A stretch of 64,000 nt of DNA, taken from Archegozetes longisetosus. Lineage: Eukaryota > Arthropoda > Arachnida > Sarcoptiformes > Trhypochthoniidae. The stretch's first letter is position 1; each line of letters starts with the position of its first letter. Positions 12,426 to 24,389 of this stretch are shown piece by piece. Position numbers and translations under genes: made by a program. The stretch lies in contig JAEMBT020000002.1 of NCBI GenBank assembly GCA_018873245.2, forward strand, positions 496,001 to 560,000, written 5' to 3'. The notes below the pieces were generated by a model that had not been told where the DNA came from, did not search any database, and saw nothing but the letters and a program-made list of their open reading frames with translations.

Positions 12426-12802
12426 TATTTTGTAAACTTTTAAATAGTTTTAAAAGTTCTTACTAAGTAATATGATTTTCATCCATTCAAATGATTCTAT
12501 TTATCGTGATTTTCAATAATATGATCTTTAGAATAAATATCAAGAAAACTACAGTCTCTGATCACAGCTGCGAATGAGATCAACCCATTCTTTTGAATAA
12601 TATCTACGTTTATTATTCTTTTATCAAGAGAAAATTGATTTAAACAACAGGTGTATTTAAATTCAGAACTACAGTAATGTTTTCAAGAGATGTACTTGTT
12701 AAAGCTTTTTTATAGGGAAAGCCAAACTATTATAGATTTTGGCAACCTTTAAGTAAAAAATTTAATGGACAGTCAGTGGACGTTAATGATAAAGCTCTAT
12801 AC

Positions 12803-12803
<1 letters not shown>

Positions 12804-12847
<44 letters not shown>
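12804..12847. repeat. (CT)n microsatellite
   Basis: A pure CT run of about 22 units between the two xylanase genes. Confidence 0.97.
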
Positions 12848-12850
<3 letters not shown>

Positions 12851-13092
12851 GGATGTACAAAATAATCTCGGTAATTTTTCTTAATTTCTTGCAATTTTAT
12901 CATGTTTTGGAAATCTTGGATTAAAATTATTTCTAGTTCACTAAAATTAAAGTCTGTCAACTTCAATTTGAAAAATAAACCTGATCTAGGTTTAATTTTG
13001 ATTTAAGTTTATAATTTTTATTTACATTTCATCGAATAGACTTAAATTTGTTATCAAGTCTTTTTAGCCTAAGCTATAAATTTTGACATAGT

Positions 13093-14242
13093 TCACATTC
13101 CCTTAAGCGCAGCCTCAATGGCTGCAACAGTAGGTTTCGGGTGATAATTTGCATCCCATGGAAGAGCGTCACCATAACCACTAAAGACATCGGGAATCCA
13201 AGAATGCTTATCAGTGATACCCCAAATAGTGACACCAACACATCTCGATACAGACAAACATGCCTTAAAAACTGATGCATAATCCTTTGCCTGTTGTGCG
13301 AGTTTGTCAGCATTTGATGGTAATTGTATCCTAACATCCAATTCAGTGACCGCAACATCGAGTCCAAGAGCAGCAAATCGTTGCATGTTTTCTTTTAAAT
13401 CATGGGGCACCTGACCTAAAATAAAATGTGCCTGAAGTCCAACTCCATGAATAGGAACGCCTTGAGATTTAAGTTCTTGAACTAATTTGTACAAAGCATC
13501 GCTTTTTTTGTTCTTTCCCTCAACATTATAATCATTTATATAGAGCTTAGCGTTAGGATCGGCCGCATGTGCGATCTTTAGAGCCTCTGCGATGTAACTC
13601 GAGCCAAAGTTCTTGTGCCAAATCGAGTCTCTGAAAGTTCCGTCTTCATTGAAGGCCTCGTTGACCACATCCCAGGCATAGATCTTTCCCTTGTAGTGGG
13701 TCACCTCTTCAGTGATATGTTTTTTCATAGTGCTCTCGAGCTCTGTTTTGTTTAAGCTGTTGAGCCAACTCGGGATCTGCGAGTGCCATATGAGGGTATG
13801 TCCACGTACTTTCATCTGGTTTTGTTGTGCAAATTCCACTAGCTTGTCTCCACCTGAGTATTGGAGTTGACCTCTTGTTGGTTCAATTGATTCCCATTTC
13901 ATTTCATTTCCTGGCGTTAAACTATTAAATTCTTCACCTGATATGGTTTTATAACTACTTTCTGATAGAAGCCATCCCTCGAGACCGCCACCAATATATA
14001 TATTGCTGGTCACTGATCTCAAATGAGCCGCATTTGCACTTCAAAGAACATAATGCAAGAAACATATTACTCAAAACATGTTAACTGTAGTCGGTATACT
14101 ATTTTGAACTAAAACGTGGATTTTGATGAACACCAAACTCAGTTAGAACTTTGAATGAAAGAATCAAAAGAAGAGTACTGATTCAAAGTACTTACCTCAA
14201 AAATACTGAGATCAGAACAATGCAGAGAATACTTATCGACAT
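13093..14242 (-). CDS. GH10 endo-beta-1,4-xylanase, copy 2 (secreted)
   Basis: Exons 14196-14242 and 13093-14038 give 330 residues. Exon 1 codes for a signal peptide (MSISILCIVLISVFLS); the 157-nt phase 2 intron falls at the same site as in copy 1, just before ANAA. GH10 motifs are better conserved than in copy 1: SLTPGNEMKWESIEPTRGQ, VRGHTLIWHSQIPSWL, acid/base Glu in YAWDVVNEAFNEDG, LYINDYNVEGKN, GVGLQAHF, nucleophile Glu in VTELDVR, and TIWGITDKHSWIP. The protein ends KGM with TGA, showing that TGA is a stop codon in this genome. Both copies lie head-to-tail on the minus strand, 668 bp apart, with a CT microsatellite between them. Expected to be a digestive secreted enzyme; horizontal origin inferred from family distribution. 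Confidence 0.94.
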
Positions 14243-14703
14243 GTTTGCAACTTTTAACGAAAAGTGTTTTTATAATCAAAATTTTAACTCTCGGAATATT
14301 TATAAAGCTTTTTTACAACACAATATGGTTCTATTCCCGTTATGTTGCAATCACTTGAACACGATCCGGATTTTATTGTCTTTAAAAGATAATTCTAATA
14401 GGGGTTTAAGCATTTTACCCTCTTAAAACTTGTATATTATTCTGATGTAGAAGCAAAACATTTTGAAATTTGTTGCATAAGTTAAGCAATCATTTATTCT
14501 TTTATTTGTTTAATCATCAAATTGTGATATATCTTAATGTTTTGTAAAATATCGGCAGATATTCGCCCAATATGAAAATTAAAAATAAGAATTGAAACTA
14601 CTGAGTAAAAGTGAATGAAATATTCAAAAAATCTAAACATAAACTCCAAAAGCTTTATTTCACTTAACAAAAGTTTGATTATAAGCATTAAGATATTTAT
14701 AAT

Positions 14704-16401
14704 TTAGTCGTAAAGCTTAGAGACAATCTTAAAATTATTCATGCAATTCGTTTGAGAATCAATATTCAGTGCTTTATCTCCGCAAACAAAAGTGAGATAA
14801 TTATTTTGATTCTTCTTAGAAAACTGCTTAAAGCAAGAGAACAAGTCATCAGTTATGTCGAAAATGATTGGAATCTCCAATAAGACCAACGAAGACATAG
14901 TTTCCAACATATAAATGATTCCGTTTTCAGTTATATCACTCGCAATGTTAGGTAAACCCTTGACTCGAATAACTCTCAATTTTTCACACTTTGAAAGTGA
15001 ACGCAACGAATCATCGGTAAAATCAAACATGTTATTTAAGTATAACTTCTGTAAATTAGGACAAAATATGTGTATATTTTCTAATACCAAATCAGTTAAC
15101 AATAAGTTATTAAGTCTTAGTTCTCGCAACTCCGGACAATATTGTAACGAAGACAGAGATACGGTTAATAAACCAGTTTCGAAAGGCTTCCAAAGACCAA
15201 AATTTAAGACTCTTAATCTTGAGAAATAGCTCAACGCTTCAATCGTAGAAATAGTTATCACATTGACTTTAATATGCAGTACTTCTAGACTCAATAGAGA
15301 TTTCGCTAAAGTTATCAGTTCTCTGTCAATAGGAAATTCACAATTTGTCAACAAAGTTAAAGACTTCAAGTTTGCAAACGTTGATATAACTTGTATTATA
15401 TTATTAATACTAGTCTCACTATAGATAATGCCATCAATTATTAATTTTTTCAAATTTCTGCCATTCATTTCTGAGAATTGTATCAATTCTTCGATAGTAA
15501 CATCAGGTAAATGTGCGGACAGGAAGTCAATATTCTTAAGTAGATTTAAATGATTACCACTTAAACGATAGTTTTTCTGACTTCGGATTGAGGCCAGAAA
15601 TAGTACTGAAATGTTAGGACATGAGTTTAAAAACTGTGATAAACCATTTGTAGTGAAATAGATCTGTCGATTAGCCGCACACTGCAGGTTTATATGAGAT
15701 AATTGTTTGCCATAATTCTTAGCCAATATTTGAAGACATTCATCAGTTATTCCTGTACTTGACGATAGACTTAAACAACAGAGTTGTGGGCAGTATTGAG
15801 ATATCACTTCAAAAACTTCTTCATTAATCAAAGCCAAGTCCAAGTTTATTGATTTGATACTTTGGCCACATTTTTGGAGTACGCAATTAAGAACTGATAT
15901 ATTGATAGGTGACTGACGAATACGACTACCGAAAGTCATCAGTTGTGGAATCCAGTCATCATTAGTTACCTTGTGTTCGGAATTACAGCAATAGTTTGAG
16001 CCTTGATTAGCAGATAGTTTAGTAAAACGCAATGAAAATTGCAAGTCATAAATAACATGTTGCCAAAGTTTGCAAACTCTTTCGTAACGAAATTTGTCGA
16101 TAATAGGCAAATGTGATAATACAAGTCTTAAGCATTCTTCTGGCAAATCTGTTAATATTATCACACTTCTTACTGTATCAACAATTTCGATATTATCACA
16201 ACGAACAGGATCCATGATTGAAATGTTTCTAGTTAAGTATTCGCTAAGAAAATTTTCACAAATTTTGGATAAATACTGTTTGTTATTTGTTTGACTGGTT
16301 GTTTGCGCATTTAACTTGTGTATATGGAAGACATTTGAAAATTGCTCAGTTATAAATAGATTTTTGGCACATATTTCCGAGAAAACACATGATGAAAACA
16401 A
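14704..16401 (-). CDS. F-box/leucine-rich-repeat protein
   Basis: A single-exon frame of 565 residues. The likely start is the internal ATG at 16215 (MDPVRCDN, 503 residues), because the F-box begins only ~22 residues later (LTDLPEECLRLVLSHLPIID, then RYERVCKLWQHVI); the upstream 62 residues look non-conserved, but an upstream start at 16401 stays possible. After the F-box come irregular leucine-rich repeats (CLSLSSSTGITDECLQILA, LRELRLNNLLLTDLVLENI, LQKLYLNNMFDFTDDSLRSL, LRVIRVKGLPNIASDI). Such proteins are substrate adaptors of SCF ubiquitin ligases, binding Skp1 through the F-box and the target through the repeats. Target unknown. No lesion seen. Confidence 0.85.
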   Translation of the reverse strand: MFSSCVFSEICAKNLFITEQFSNVFHIHKLNAQTTSQTNNKQYLSKICENFLSEYLTRNISIMDPVRCDNIEIVDTVRSVIILTDLPEECLRLVLSHLPIIDKFRYERVCKLWQHVIYDLQFSLRFTKLSANQGSNYCCNSEHKVTNDDWIPQLMTFGSRIRQSPINISVLNCVLQKCGQSIKSINLDLALINEEVFEVISQYCPQLCCLSLSSSTGITDECLQILAKNYGKQLSHINLQCAANRQIYFTTNGLSQFLNSCPNISVLFLASIRSQKNYRLSGNHLNLLKNIDFLSAHLPDVTIEELIQFSEMNGRNLKKLIIDGIIYSETSINNIIQVISTFANLKSLTLLTNCEFPIDRELITLAKSLLSLEVLHIKVNVITISTIEALSYFSRLRVLNFGLWKPFETGLLTVSLSSLQYCPELRELRLNNLLLTDLVLENIHIFCPNLQKLYLNNMFDFTDDSLRSLSKCEKLRVIRVKGLPNIASDITENGIIYMLETMSSLVLLEIPIIFDITDDLFSCFKQFSKKNQNNYLTFVCGDKALNIDSQTNCMNNFKIVSKLYD

Positions 16402-16445
16402 ACTCAGTTATACGTTAGTCAAAGTTTATACGAGCTTCCATGAAG

Positions 16446-16481
16446 GTTAAGAGTAAACTCGAACAGCGAGTTCACTCTAAC
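16446..16481. repeat. 36-bp imperfect hairpin upstream of the F-box gene
   Basis: GTTAAGAGTAAACTCG, spacer AACAG, then CGAGTTCACTCTAAC form a near-perfect inverted repeat (one mismatch and one extra base). It sits 45 bp upstream of the longer start of the F-box gene, so it could be a transcribed hairpin or a palindromic binding site; it could also be a transposon end. Confidence 0.5.
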
Positions 16482-17437
16482 TTTTTTCAAAATAATTGCC
16501 TAGATTTTTATGTAATATTAATATTACATTATATTTGATTGATTTAAATTTTTTTGTTTTATTGCAATCAGTTGAACAGTTAGAAACGAAACCACTTCTA
16601 ATACATTAAAAATAATAGACACTCAATTGTTCATCTAACTAGTGTGTTTACAGTTTTCTTAAGAATAAAATTTGACTACTGTCTATCATTTAAATAATAA
16701 GATTTACTAGCATCCTTTCTAACTTATTTTATCTAAAAATGGGTTACTCTCTTTATGAGTGAAGTGCTTTTCCCAAACCGCGATAAATCCTTGTAATATG
16801 TTTGTGAGAAAATCGAGAAAAAGTCAATCTAGACTTATACATTTATGATAATAAAATCAAACTTTTAGTACAGTTTTCTATGGAATTTAAACCTTTTCCA
16901 GTCTAAATAATGCTCCCATTGAATTGCTCACCGGAAATACATAGGAATAAGAGTTTATCGCAGCTTGCAAAATTTTGTCATTTGTCACGGTTTTGAAAGA
17001 CACTTCATTTATATATTGAAGATATATGACATTCGGTTAGCAAGTGGTTTAGCATTGTATTTAGTTGTGGATATATTTTACGCTTCGCAGTCTATGTATT
17101 AAATCAAATATTAAGAGAGTAACTTTTGCATACGTTGTATAGGAGAACCAAATCTTTTGATATTTTGAAGCCAAAAATGAAACAGAAACACGATTTAAAT
17201 ATCGCAATAACATACAAAACAATTAGTGTTAGAACTTTGAGCGATACCTTAAACTTAACTTCAATAACTGAATTGATTATTACTTCAATATTGTTCCAAA
17301 TATTAATATTACCTATAGGCTTCAATTAATTGTTATTTCATATTATTTTGCATATGGGCCTTTCAAAGATAGTTGCACAAACTTTTCGACATTATCTTTG
17401 CCTATGAGATATTAACATAATGTTCAATTGATTATTT
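16482..17437. other. Intergenic, no gene seen
   Basis: AT-rich DNA. Short open frames on both strands at 17104-17329 mirror each other and carry no domain signal. Confidence 0.4.
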
Positions 17438-18102
17438 GGGTTCTACGACTTTTTAGCACAATACTTTACTAGCGCAGGACTTTTCAGCTTGGGGCTTTTA
17501 GGTGCAATGGCTTCTCCAAGAAGAACTAATTTTCTTTCAGGCCTATGATTTTTATGCAATAAAACAGTTTTTACAAAGTAAAGATAACTCACGTTGAGCC
17601 ATTGTACGTGGGAAGGGACATTTGACCTTGGAGTGAGACGCCAAATATATTCGTAAGTATTCGACCAAAATATCAGATCTTGGTACATATCACTGATGTT
17701 CATCGGTGGAGCAACTGGAACAGATGATGAGATTTTTGCACACGGTTTCCAGAAATATAAGCCTTAAGCATATCAGATAAAAGCTTCAAGAGTTATTCAC
17801 TTTTGAAATTTCGAATACTACTCTTTAAAAATCAATTAACTATATGATAATGAGTGCTCGAACTTTCTTCTCCGGAACCGAAAGTAACCAAGATCCGATA
17901 TTTTGGTCGAAGATGTACGAGTACATTTGTCATCTTACTACAAGATCAAATGTCCCTTCCCACGTACAATGGCTTAACGCGAGTTATCTTTACTTTCGTA
18001 AAAACTATTTTATTACATAAAAATCATAGGCCTGAAAGAAAAGTTGGTTCTTCTTGGAGAAGCCATTGCGCTCAAAAGTCTGCGCGCAAAAGTCGTTCCA
18101 CG
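17438..18102. mobile_element. 665-bp foldback MITE
   Basis: About 230 bp at the left (17438-17690) are repeated in inverted orientation at 17880-18102 with high similarity, for example GGCCTATGATTTTTATG and ACGTGGGAAGGGACATTTGA against their complements. Ends are GGGTTCTACGACTTTT and CGTGGAACGACTTTT. The flanks GATTATTT (17430-17437) and GATTAATT (18103-18110) match at 7 of 8 bases, consistent with an 8-bp target duplication. The end pattern resembles the element at 7208-7741. Apparent open frames on both strands are the same DNA read twice. Confidence 0.75.
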
Positions 18103-18367
18103 GATTAATTGACTTCATTTCATATCTATAATGTTTACAACATAAAAGTAGGCGAACAACTATTTGATAATAAAATTTGAATAAAAACTTCATTTGACTA
18201 TTATTTATTTAATAATAAATATATTCAAAATAGTACAGCTTATGGAAACGTTGATCAATTTTTTATATACTAGTTGACTATTTTGTGATAACACCACAGG
18301 CTTAACGTAACTTCATAAACAGAAAAGTTTTTCAATCACTAATTTGCTAAAATAAATACTTTGTAAA

Positions 18368-19948
18368 ATGCTCAAATCTTATCTGGATATTCATAATTTT
18401 TTAAATAAAATTTCTCGACACAAAACTTTTTACCCAAATAAACTAATCAATTGCGGGTCGAATGGCACATGTAATGGAAACATTACCATTTTCACAGATA
18501 TGGCTAAAAATTCAAAGGTTTGGTTCTTTAATGAATGTTTTTGTCAGATAAACAATTGATTATTTCCACAGTTTTTGTTATACGAATTGTATCTATCAAT
18601 TACTGAGTATATCTCAAGTCAATTATCATTGGATATAATTTTTAAACCAACTGAAAAGAATATGTACAAGGTATGAAGTGATATCTTATTTATATGTCTA
18701 TAAAAATATAGTATGGTTATTTTGTCTATTATCCTTTCTTTAAATGAATTTTTGTTCTAGAAAAATGGTTTAATAATGGATTACAAACCACTCAATGAAG
18801 AAGCCATTAAGAATCGCAATCAGCTTATTTCGAATGACTTGTATATGTGTGAAATTATGACGACAGTGAAGATTGTAAAAAACAAGTCGTTCCTTTCATT
18901 CTTGTCTCTATTCCAGTGTGAAGTAAAACATTAAACACATCTCCACATTTCATTAATTATTTTGTGAAAATACGATCTCTTATCATTTTCATAGGTTTGG
19001 ATCTGTGTAATGGGTTCTATATCTATAATAACTATTATATACAAATTATTAAATACAAAGAAATCGAGTTATTCTTCATTAGTAGACATATTATGTCCGT
19101 TATTAGGACAAACGTCTGCTAGATTTAGTTCATTGAGAAAGTTAGATTTAACAAAAAATTCGAATCTTAAAAAACTTATGTTGATTCAAATTTCTACAAT
19201 TTGGCTTATTTTATGCATAGTTTTATCTAAAAGTTTTTCAGGTTTATTATTAAATTCCTATTTGATACCAACAATAGCTCCAATCGTAGACAGTATTGAA
19301 GATCTCACAAAAGCCAATCAATTAGGGCTAAGTGGTAGTTATGCCCTCTCTTTCATAGAAAAACTTAAGCCAGAAATGCATCAAATCCTATCGAAAAGAT
19401 ATAAAAATTACTTCGAAGAAGATAGAGTTCTACTTTCGGCTAACAGTTCACTAGATTTCAGGATCTATAACCAGCTCATGATTGATATCGCCAATAAAAA
19501 AATTGTTTATTTCGAGAATACTTTCCGCATAGGACTTATCAAATTAATGTATCCGGAATTTTATTTTGTTACTGCTGAAAATAAATACGCGCGCAATTAT
19601 TTCACTACTTCCGTGCCTAGAAATCATGCCTTTAGTAAGAAGATCGGTTTGGCGTAAGTTTTGATTTTCTGCAGAAATAGAAATAATATAGAGTTTTATG
19701 TATGCAGGATACTGCACTCAATAGAAGCTGGACTTTTCATACATTTGGAGTTTAAGAGGGCTCTAGAATTTAGATTAAAAGGTCAACTGCGTGCTTCTTT
19801 GGATAGAGAAGCTCTTCGTCCTTATGTCACGCAATTAAATCATAATAGCGCTATTCAATTAGAAGAACTTATTAGAGGAGTATTTTTATTATTAATTATC
19901 GGTTACAGTCTAGCATTGATTGCGATCATTTTGGAGATGAAATTATAA
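18368..19948 (+). CDS. Ionotropic receptor-like protein, copy 3 (intact)
   Basis: Five exons, 18368-18517, 18572-18670, 18761-18922, 18995-19653 and 19708-19948, give 436 residues with no lesion. Predicted IR-type cation channel subunit. Exon 1 (50 codons, MLKSYLDI...) ends in S1 with the conserved NKLINC block; exon 2 FLLYELYLSITEYI; exon 3 MDYKPLNEEA... to FLSFLSLFQ; M1 is VWICVMGSISIITIIYKLL; M3 is STIWLILCIVLSKSFSGLLL; S2 runs to PRNHAFSKKIGLA; the last exon starts ILHSIEAGLFIHLEF and ends in M4 (RGVFLLLIIGYSLALIAIIL). Genes at 22612-24389 and 31993-33724 share this exon plan almost base for base, so this copy is the reference for judging their lesions. Confidence 0.8.
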
Positions 19949-20095
19949 ATTCGAATAGCATTTCATTCGAAAGAAGATGTTTAACAAAAATCTGAATAAT
20001 AGATTTATTCATACTTACATTGTCTGACGTTATCATGCTTTAAATACAGATCATATTCTAGGTTTGTTCTCACAGATCATGAGGTCTATTTGTAG

Positions 20096-20491
20096 TAGAG
20101 GTGAGTACTTTTGAAAGTCGAGACTCTCAATTGAGAATCGTTAAGAGGATATCACATCTCGAGATTCCCAAAAGTCTAAATTATAATTAATGGGAAAGAT
20201 CTCTCTTAATTTATAGGAGGTTCTCAAATAAAGTGTTCGGATATTTAAGTGTTAGAAATGGACATTTTCGATAGTACTTTCGATCGAGATGTTTGTCGAG
20301 TCTCTTGACTCTCGAAATTCCCAAATTTATATATCGAAAAATTTAATGAAGCACTTAAGTAAAGGTATATTAATAGAATATTTTTTCCTTCATTTTCTAT
20401 ACAGGTATACTCTTGGTAAAATTGACCGATTTTCAAGCATCTTACTTATCATATAGTACTTCAAATTTCGATACTCACGTACCCATCCCTA
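20096..20491. mobile_element. hAT-type MITE, 396 bp
   Basis: The element starts TAGAGGTGAGTACTTTTGAA and ends in the complement of TAGGGATGGGTACGTGAGTA, ends typical of hAT elements (TAG/CAG-R-GGTG). It is flanked by a perfect 8-bp direct repeat ATTTGTAG (20088-20095 and 20492-20499), the target duplication size of hAT. The interior is rich in TCGAGACTCTC-like inverted motifs and has no coding capacity. Confidence 0.8.
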
Positions 20492-20499
20492 ATTTGTAG

Positions 20500-22611
20500 T
20501 TAAAAGTTATTGTAATAGAGAGTCTCTGGGAGGAGGCCTTGTAATCAAGTTTGCCTAGATCTCATTTAGTTTGGGTCAAGTCATTTAGCTTTTTAATCAA
20601 TGTAGAAAAGTATAGAATGTAAAATACTCGATAATTTTATAGATTTTTGGGCTACAATTATTAAAATTGTTGAAACTTCATAATTATCTATACTATCGTT
20701 GACAAATTGTCTGAAAAAATTGTAAAACATAAGGAAGCACAACTAAAGTATATTATTGACCTTAATTAATGATAGACAACATTTTATGATACATATAAAT
20801 AAGCTCTACTTTACCTAACATCTGTAATTTAGTTACTGAATTGTGAAAGTACATCCATTAGCGTAAATGTATTGATACATATTTTTGCCTCTGAGATTGT
20901 TCAACAAATCCTCATAAATACTAAATTAGTTTAATAAATTCATAAATTTCCCTTAAATTACCATTCACTTTATTTTGATGAAATTTTACGACATTTAGTT
21001 CACTATTAGAATGTTCAAACATTTGCATTAAGAGTGTCTTTAATTTGAATGAGTTATTTTCATCAAAACTTAATGAGTAGTTAAAAATATTTTACATTGC
21101 TTAACTTTTTATTAGAGTGTTATTTCCTCTATCTCTAAGGCAAGTACCGGCTCTACATCAAATTGAGCCTTAAGTTCGAAGATTGTTTGAAAATTAATGA
21201 GAAATCGTGTTTGTATAAGGTTCAAAACTTACATTATTATTCCAGTCATCAATCAATTTTATTTTCGGCTCTAAATGACGGCATTCGATATTACATTCGC
21301 CACAATTCAATCCCCAGTATAAGTAAGAATTATTAGCACTTATTACTCAGATTTGTCGATTGTCTTCATTTCTTGTGTAACCATTGGTGATAAAATTCGA
21401 ACTAAAAAACACGAACGTACTATATAGAGCTATGAGTTTCCAAATTGTTACCAATAAATCTAATTCGAAACTTTCTCTTAGCGACTCACTTAGCGACTAA
21501 GTAACTAAGTATTTCATCAGAAGTTATTTTCTAATAATTTCTATGCACCACAACTGAAAGTATTCAGACTTAAATTAAATTAAATTTAATTTAATTTTTA
21601 TAACTTTCCTATTCATAAGTATCTTTCGTTTTATTTTTAAGACATAAGAAAGCAGTTAGTCAAAATGTTAATCAAAATACAGATCCTTAATTGTAGAGGA
21701 ACATATTCGCCAAGTTTAGTGGTTCTACGTATAATACACTCAAAATAACTAAATTATAATCGTCTCTAATCCAGTGAGGAATTGCAAATCTCAATAGATA
21801 TTGATCGATTCACGTTTGGCAGACAAGAAAATCTCATTTAAAAATTAGTATTCATCTAGACAGCAAGTGTAAAACTTAAACAATAAAACACTTGAAATGA
21901 CGAATAAGGAGTTAGCAAAAATTGAAGGTTTATTATTTTGAATTATAAGATTCCTAGTTTTTTGTAAGTGAAAACTCCTATAGAGGTTCTATTTGCTCGC
22001 CTCTCATTAGACTTGAAATTGTACAATCTGTTGCTGTTTTGATTACCAAAGTATTTTACCATTCAGGGCAAGAGCTTTGCAACTTATCACAATGTTATCC
22101 ATGATTTCATTTGGTTTATTCTTTATTTATTAAGTGTCAAAAAATATAAATCATTTACTGATTGAATAAACAATTTTATTCTACATAATTGTCTCTTTAT
22201 GAAGATTGCCGGCAATAATAGCAGCGCTTTTTAACAAATGTTTTTAATACTATTCCTACTAATAATTTTGCAAACGAAAGTTTGTTCTCTTTTTCGACAA
22301 AACAATAATATTATTTATAGAGGTATGAGATCTTGTACTTTTTTGGTTTTTTTGGTATTTATATTGTTGATTTAGGTGACAGAAATTATTCTTCTAATAA
22401 ACTCTATGCAAACCAATTATATTGATTAGAATGAAAAACAACAAGATAACATTCAGTTTGCTTTAAGAATGAGAAAATTCACTCACTTTAATGAGGAAAA
22501 TATATTTATTCCATCAGTTTAAAAGTCTAATCATATAGAATGTTTTTACTTATCTCATATGAAAAAATAAAAGTTTTAATGAAAATAACAGATATCTTAC
22601 AGCCAAATAAG
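20500..22611. other. Intergenic between convergent IR-like genes
   Basis: 2.1 kb of AT-rich DNA with no supported gene. It contains a TTAAATTAAATTAAATTTAA palindromic stretch near 21573-21598. Otherwise nothing. Confidence 0.4.
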
Positions 22612-24389
22612 TTAGTTCAATAAAGGAATCGCTTTCAATTTTAGATTGAACTTTTCTATTAAGAAAGCTACTACTGATATTGAATATCCGACAAATAGTA
22701 ATAAAAAAACTCGTCTCAGTAAGTCTTCCACCTTAATGATATTATCATACGTAGGTTCGAGTTTATCTAATTTGATAGACCTGGCTTGTGATTTCTGTAA
22801 CCAGCCATACATTTGATATTTCAAATTTTCAGCAAATACTAAATGCATAAATAGTCCCGTTTCGATTGCATACATCATCCTATTGAGCAATGAACAACAG
22901 ATGATTTATAGAAATAAAAATACAGAAAATTATTATTCAATTTGATAATAAATAATTCATATGTAGTATAACTTACGATAAACTGATTTTTTCATGAAAA
23001 TTATGATTTTTATTCATAATAAATGTCACATAATTCAAAGCATATTTATCGTCAGTAGTTAGCAATTTCGCTTCTGGATAATTTAGCTTAATTCTTCTGT
23101 TGAAGAAAGAATTGCCAAACCATACAGTTTTTCCATTCAAAACATCACTCAAAGCGTGATTAAATATTGAAGTTTTTGAATTTGTATTTCTTAAGTTGTG
23201 ATAGTATCTGTCATGTCTCTTACTGAGAATTTTATACTCATTAGGTTTAATTGCTTTCAAGTATAGTAGTGATTCGTTGCCAAATACATTGAGTTCTTCA
23301 TTTGCAATAATATCATCAATTGTTTCGACAATTCTTTCTGATTTAGCTCTAAAATAGATACGTAAGAGAACGCCCGAAAAGCTTTTTGATAGGATCGTAG
23401 TCGAAAGTATCCAAATTGACAATAAAAGTAAAAATACTAATTGTTTTTGGGTTCCAATTGAATGTAAGCCAAAATTTTTCAGATGCTTGAAATTAATTGA
23501 CATTTGACTCGTTATTGTACGAAAAATATGCATTATGGCTGAAGTAAAACTTATTTTCGAGTCACTTAAATACTTCCATAAAATGGCGTTTGAGAGTGAA
23601 ACAGTTAAAACAGAAATCCAAACCTTTTTAATGTAAATAAATGATTAAGGACAAAAGCTCGACCGAGCTTCAGACTCAAGCTTAGCGTGCTCTGCTCGAA
23701 GCTTGGTTCGATAACCCTCTTGATCTTGAAGCTCAGACTCGAGGCTTGCGCTAGTCGAACTTTTGTCCTTCATTGTAAATAAAAACCAAAGATAAACTAT
23801 TCAATTTTAAAATATGGAACTGAATTTACTTTGCTTTCAAAAAGAGAAACAAGAGATAGAAAAGAATTGTCTTTCGAAGATTTTATTGTTGTCAGCATCT
23901 CCGCCATATACACTTGATCAGCAAAAATTTGATGTCCGTTAAGTATTCCTTCTTCATTAACAATCACAGCTTCAAGAATCAAAGCTTTTCCTATTTTAAT
24001 GAATATTATTCAAAGAATTTTCTTAATTGAACTGAAAATCTAATTCTATAAATTTTGTTGCATCGAATACCTTATATAATGATGGATCCAGAAAATCTTT
24101 GCTCTTAAACGTAATGCTCAAAGACAACGAACACATAATGTATTCAACGATTGACAGATAAAAACTAAATAAATGAAACTAAAATATTATTAGAAAAGAA
24201 AATCTTGTCTGATGATCTTAATTATAAATAAACTATTACTTTAGGACTACGTGCACTTCCACTATAGATCATTAGTTCGTCTAAAGTCGAATGATTTGGC
24301 GAACATTTAATGAGTTTATTTGATTCGAAAGCTTTTTGACGGAACAGTGTTTGAACAAACCTGTCGACATCACTATAATTATTGAGCAT
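22612..24389 (-). CDS. Ionotropic receptor-like protein, copy 4 (one junction out of phase)
   Basis: Exons on the minus strand: 24240-24389 (start at MLNNYSDV; 150 nt as in copy 3), 24071-24178, 23830-23990, 22977-23623 and 22612-22879. The parts match copy 3: SNKLIKC, FYLSIVEYIMCSLSLSITF, FLSLVSLFES, M1 VWISVLTVSLSNAILWKYL, M3 LLSIWILSTTILSKSFSGVL, IETGLFMHLVF and M4 RRVFLLLFVGYSISVVAFLI. Exon 3 is 161 nt, one less than in copy 3, so with the visible GT and AG sites the junction between exons 2 and 3 is out of frame. All else is open. It may be a fresh pseudogene, use an unseen splice site, or carry an assembly indel. A MITE (23647-23770) lies in the intron before exon 4. The in-frame ATG at 24443 is less likely as start. 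Confidence 0.65.
23647..23770. mobile_element. 124-bp MITE of the AAGGACAAAAGCTCG family
   Basis: Ends are AAGGACAAAAGCTCGAC and GTCGAACTTTTGTCCTT (inverted). The inside is a patchwork of AGCTCGAG/CTCGAAGC motifs, much more GC-rich than the surroundings. It is in an intron of the IR-like gene. A second, longer member lies at 24833-25545. Confidence 0.8.

Noticed and set aside
17443..18108. Two similar open frames on opposite strands sharing LLHKNHRPERK
   Set aside because: They are the two arms of one foldback element, not homologous genes.
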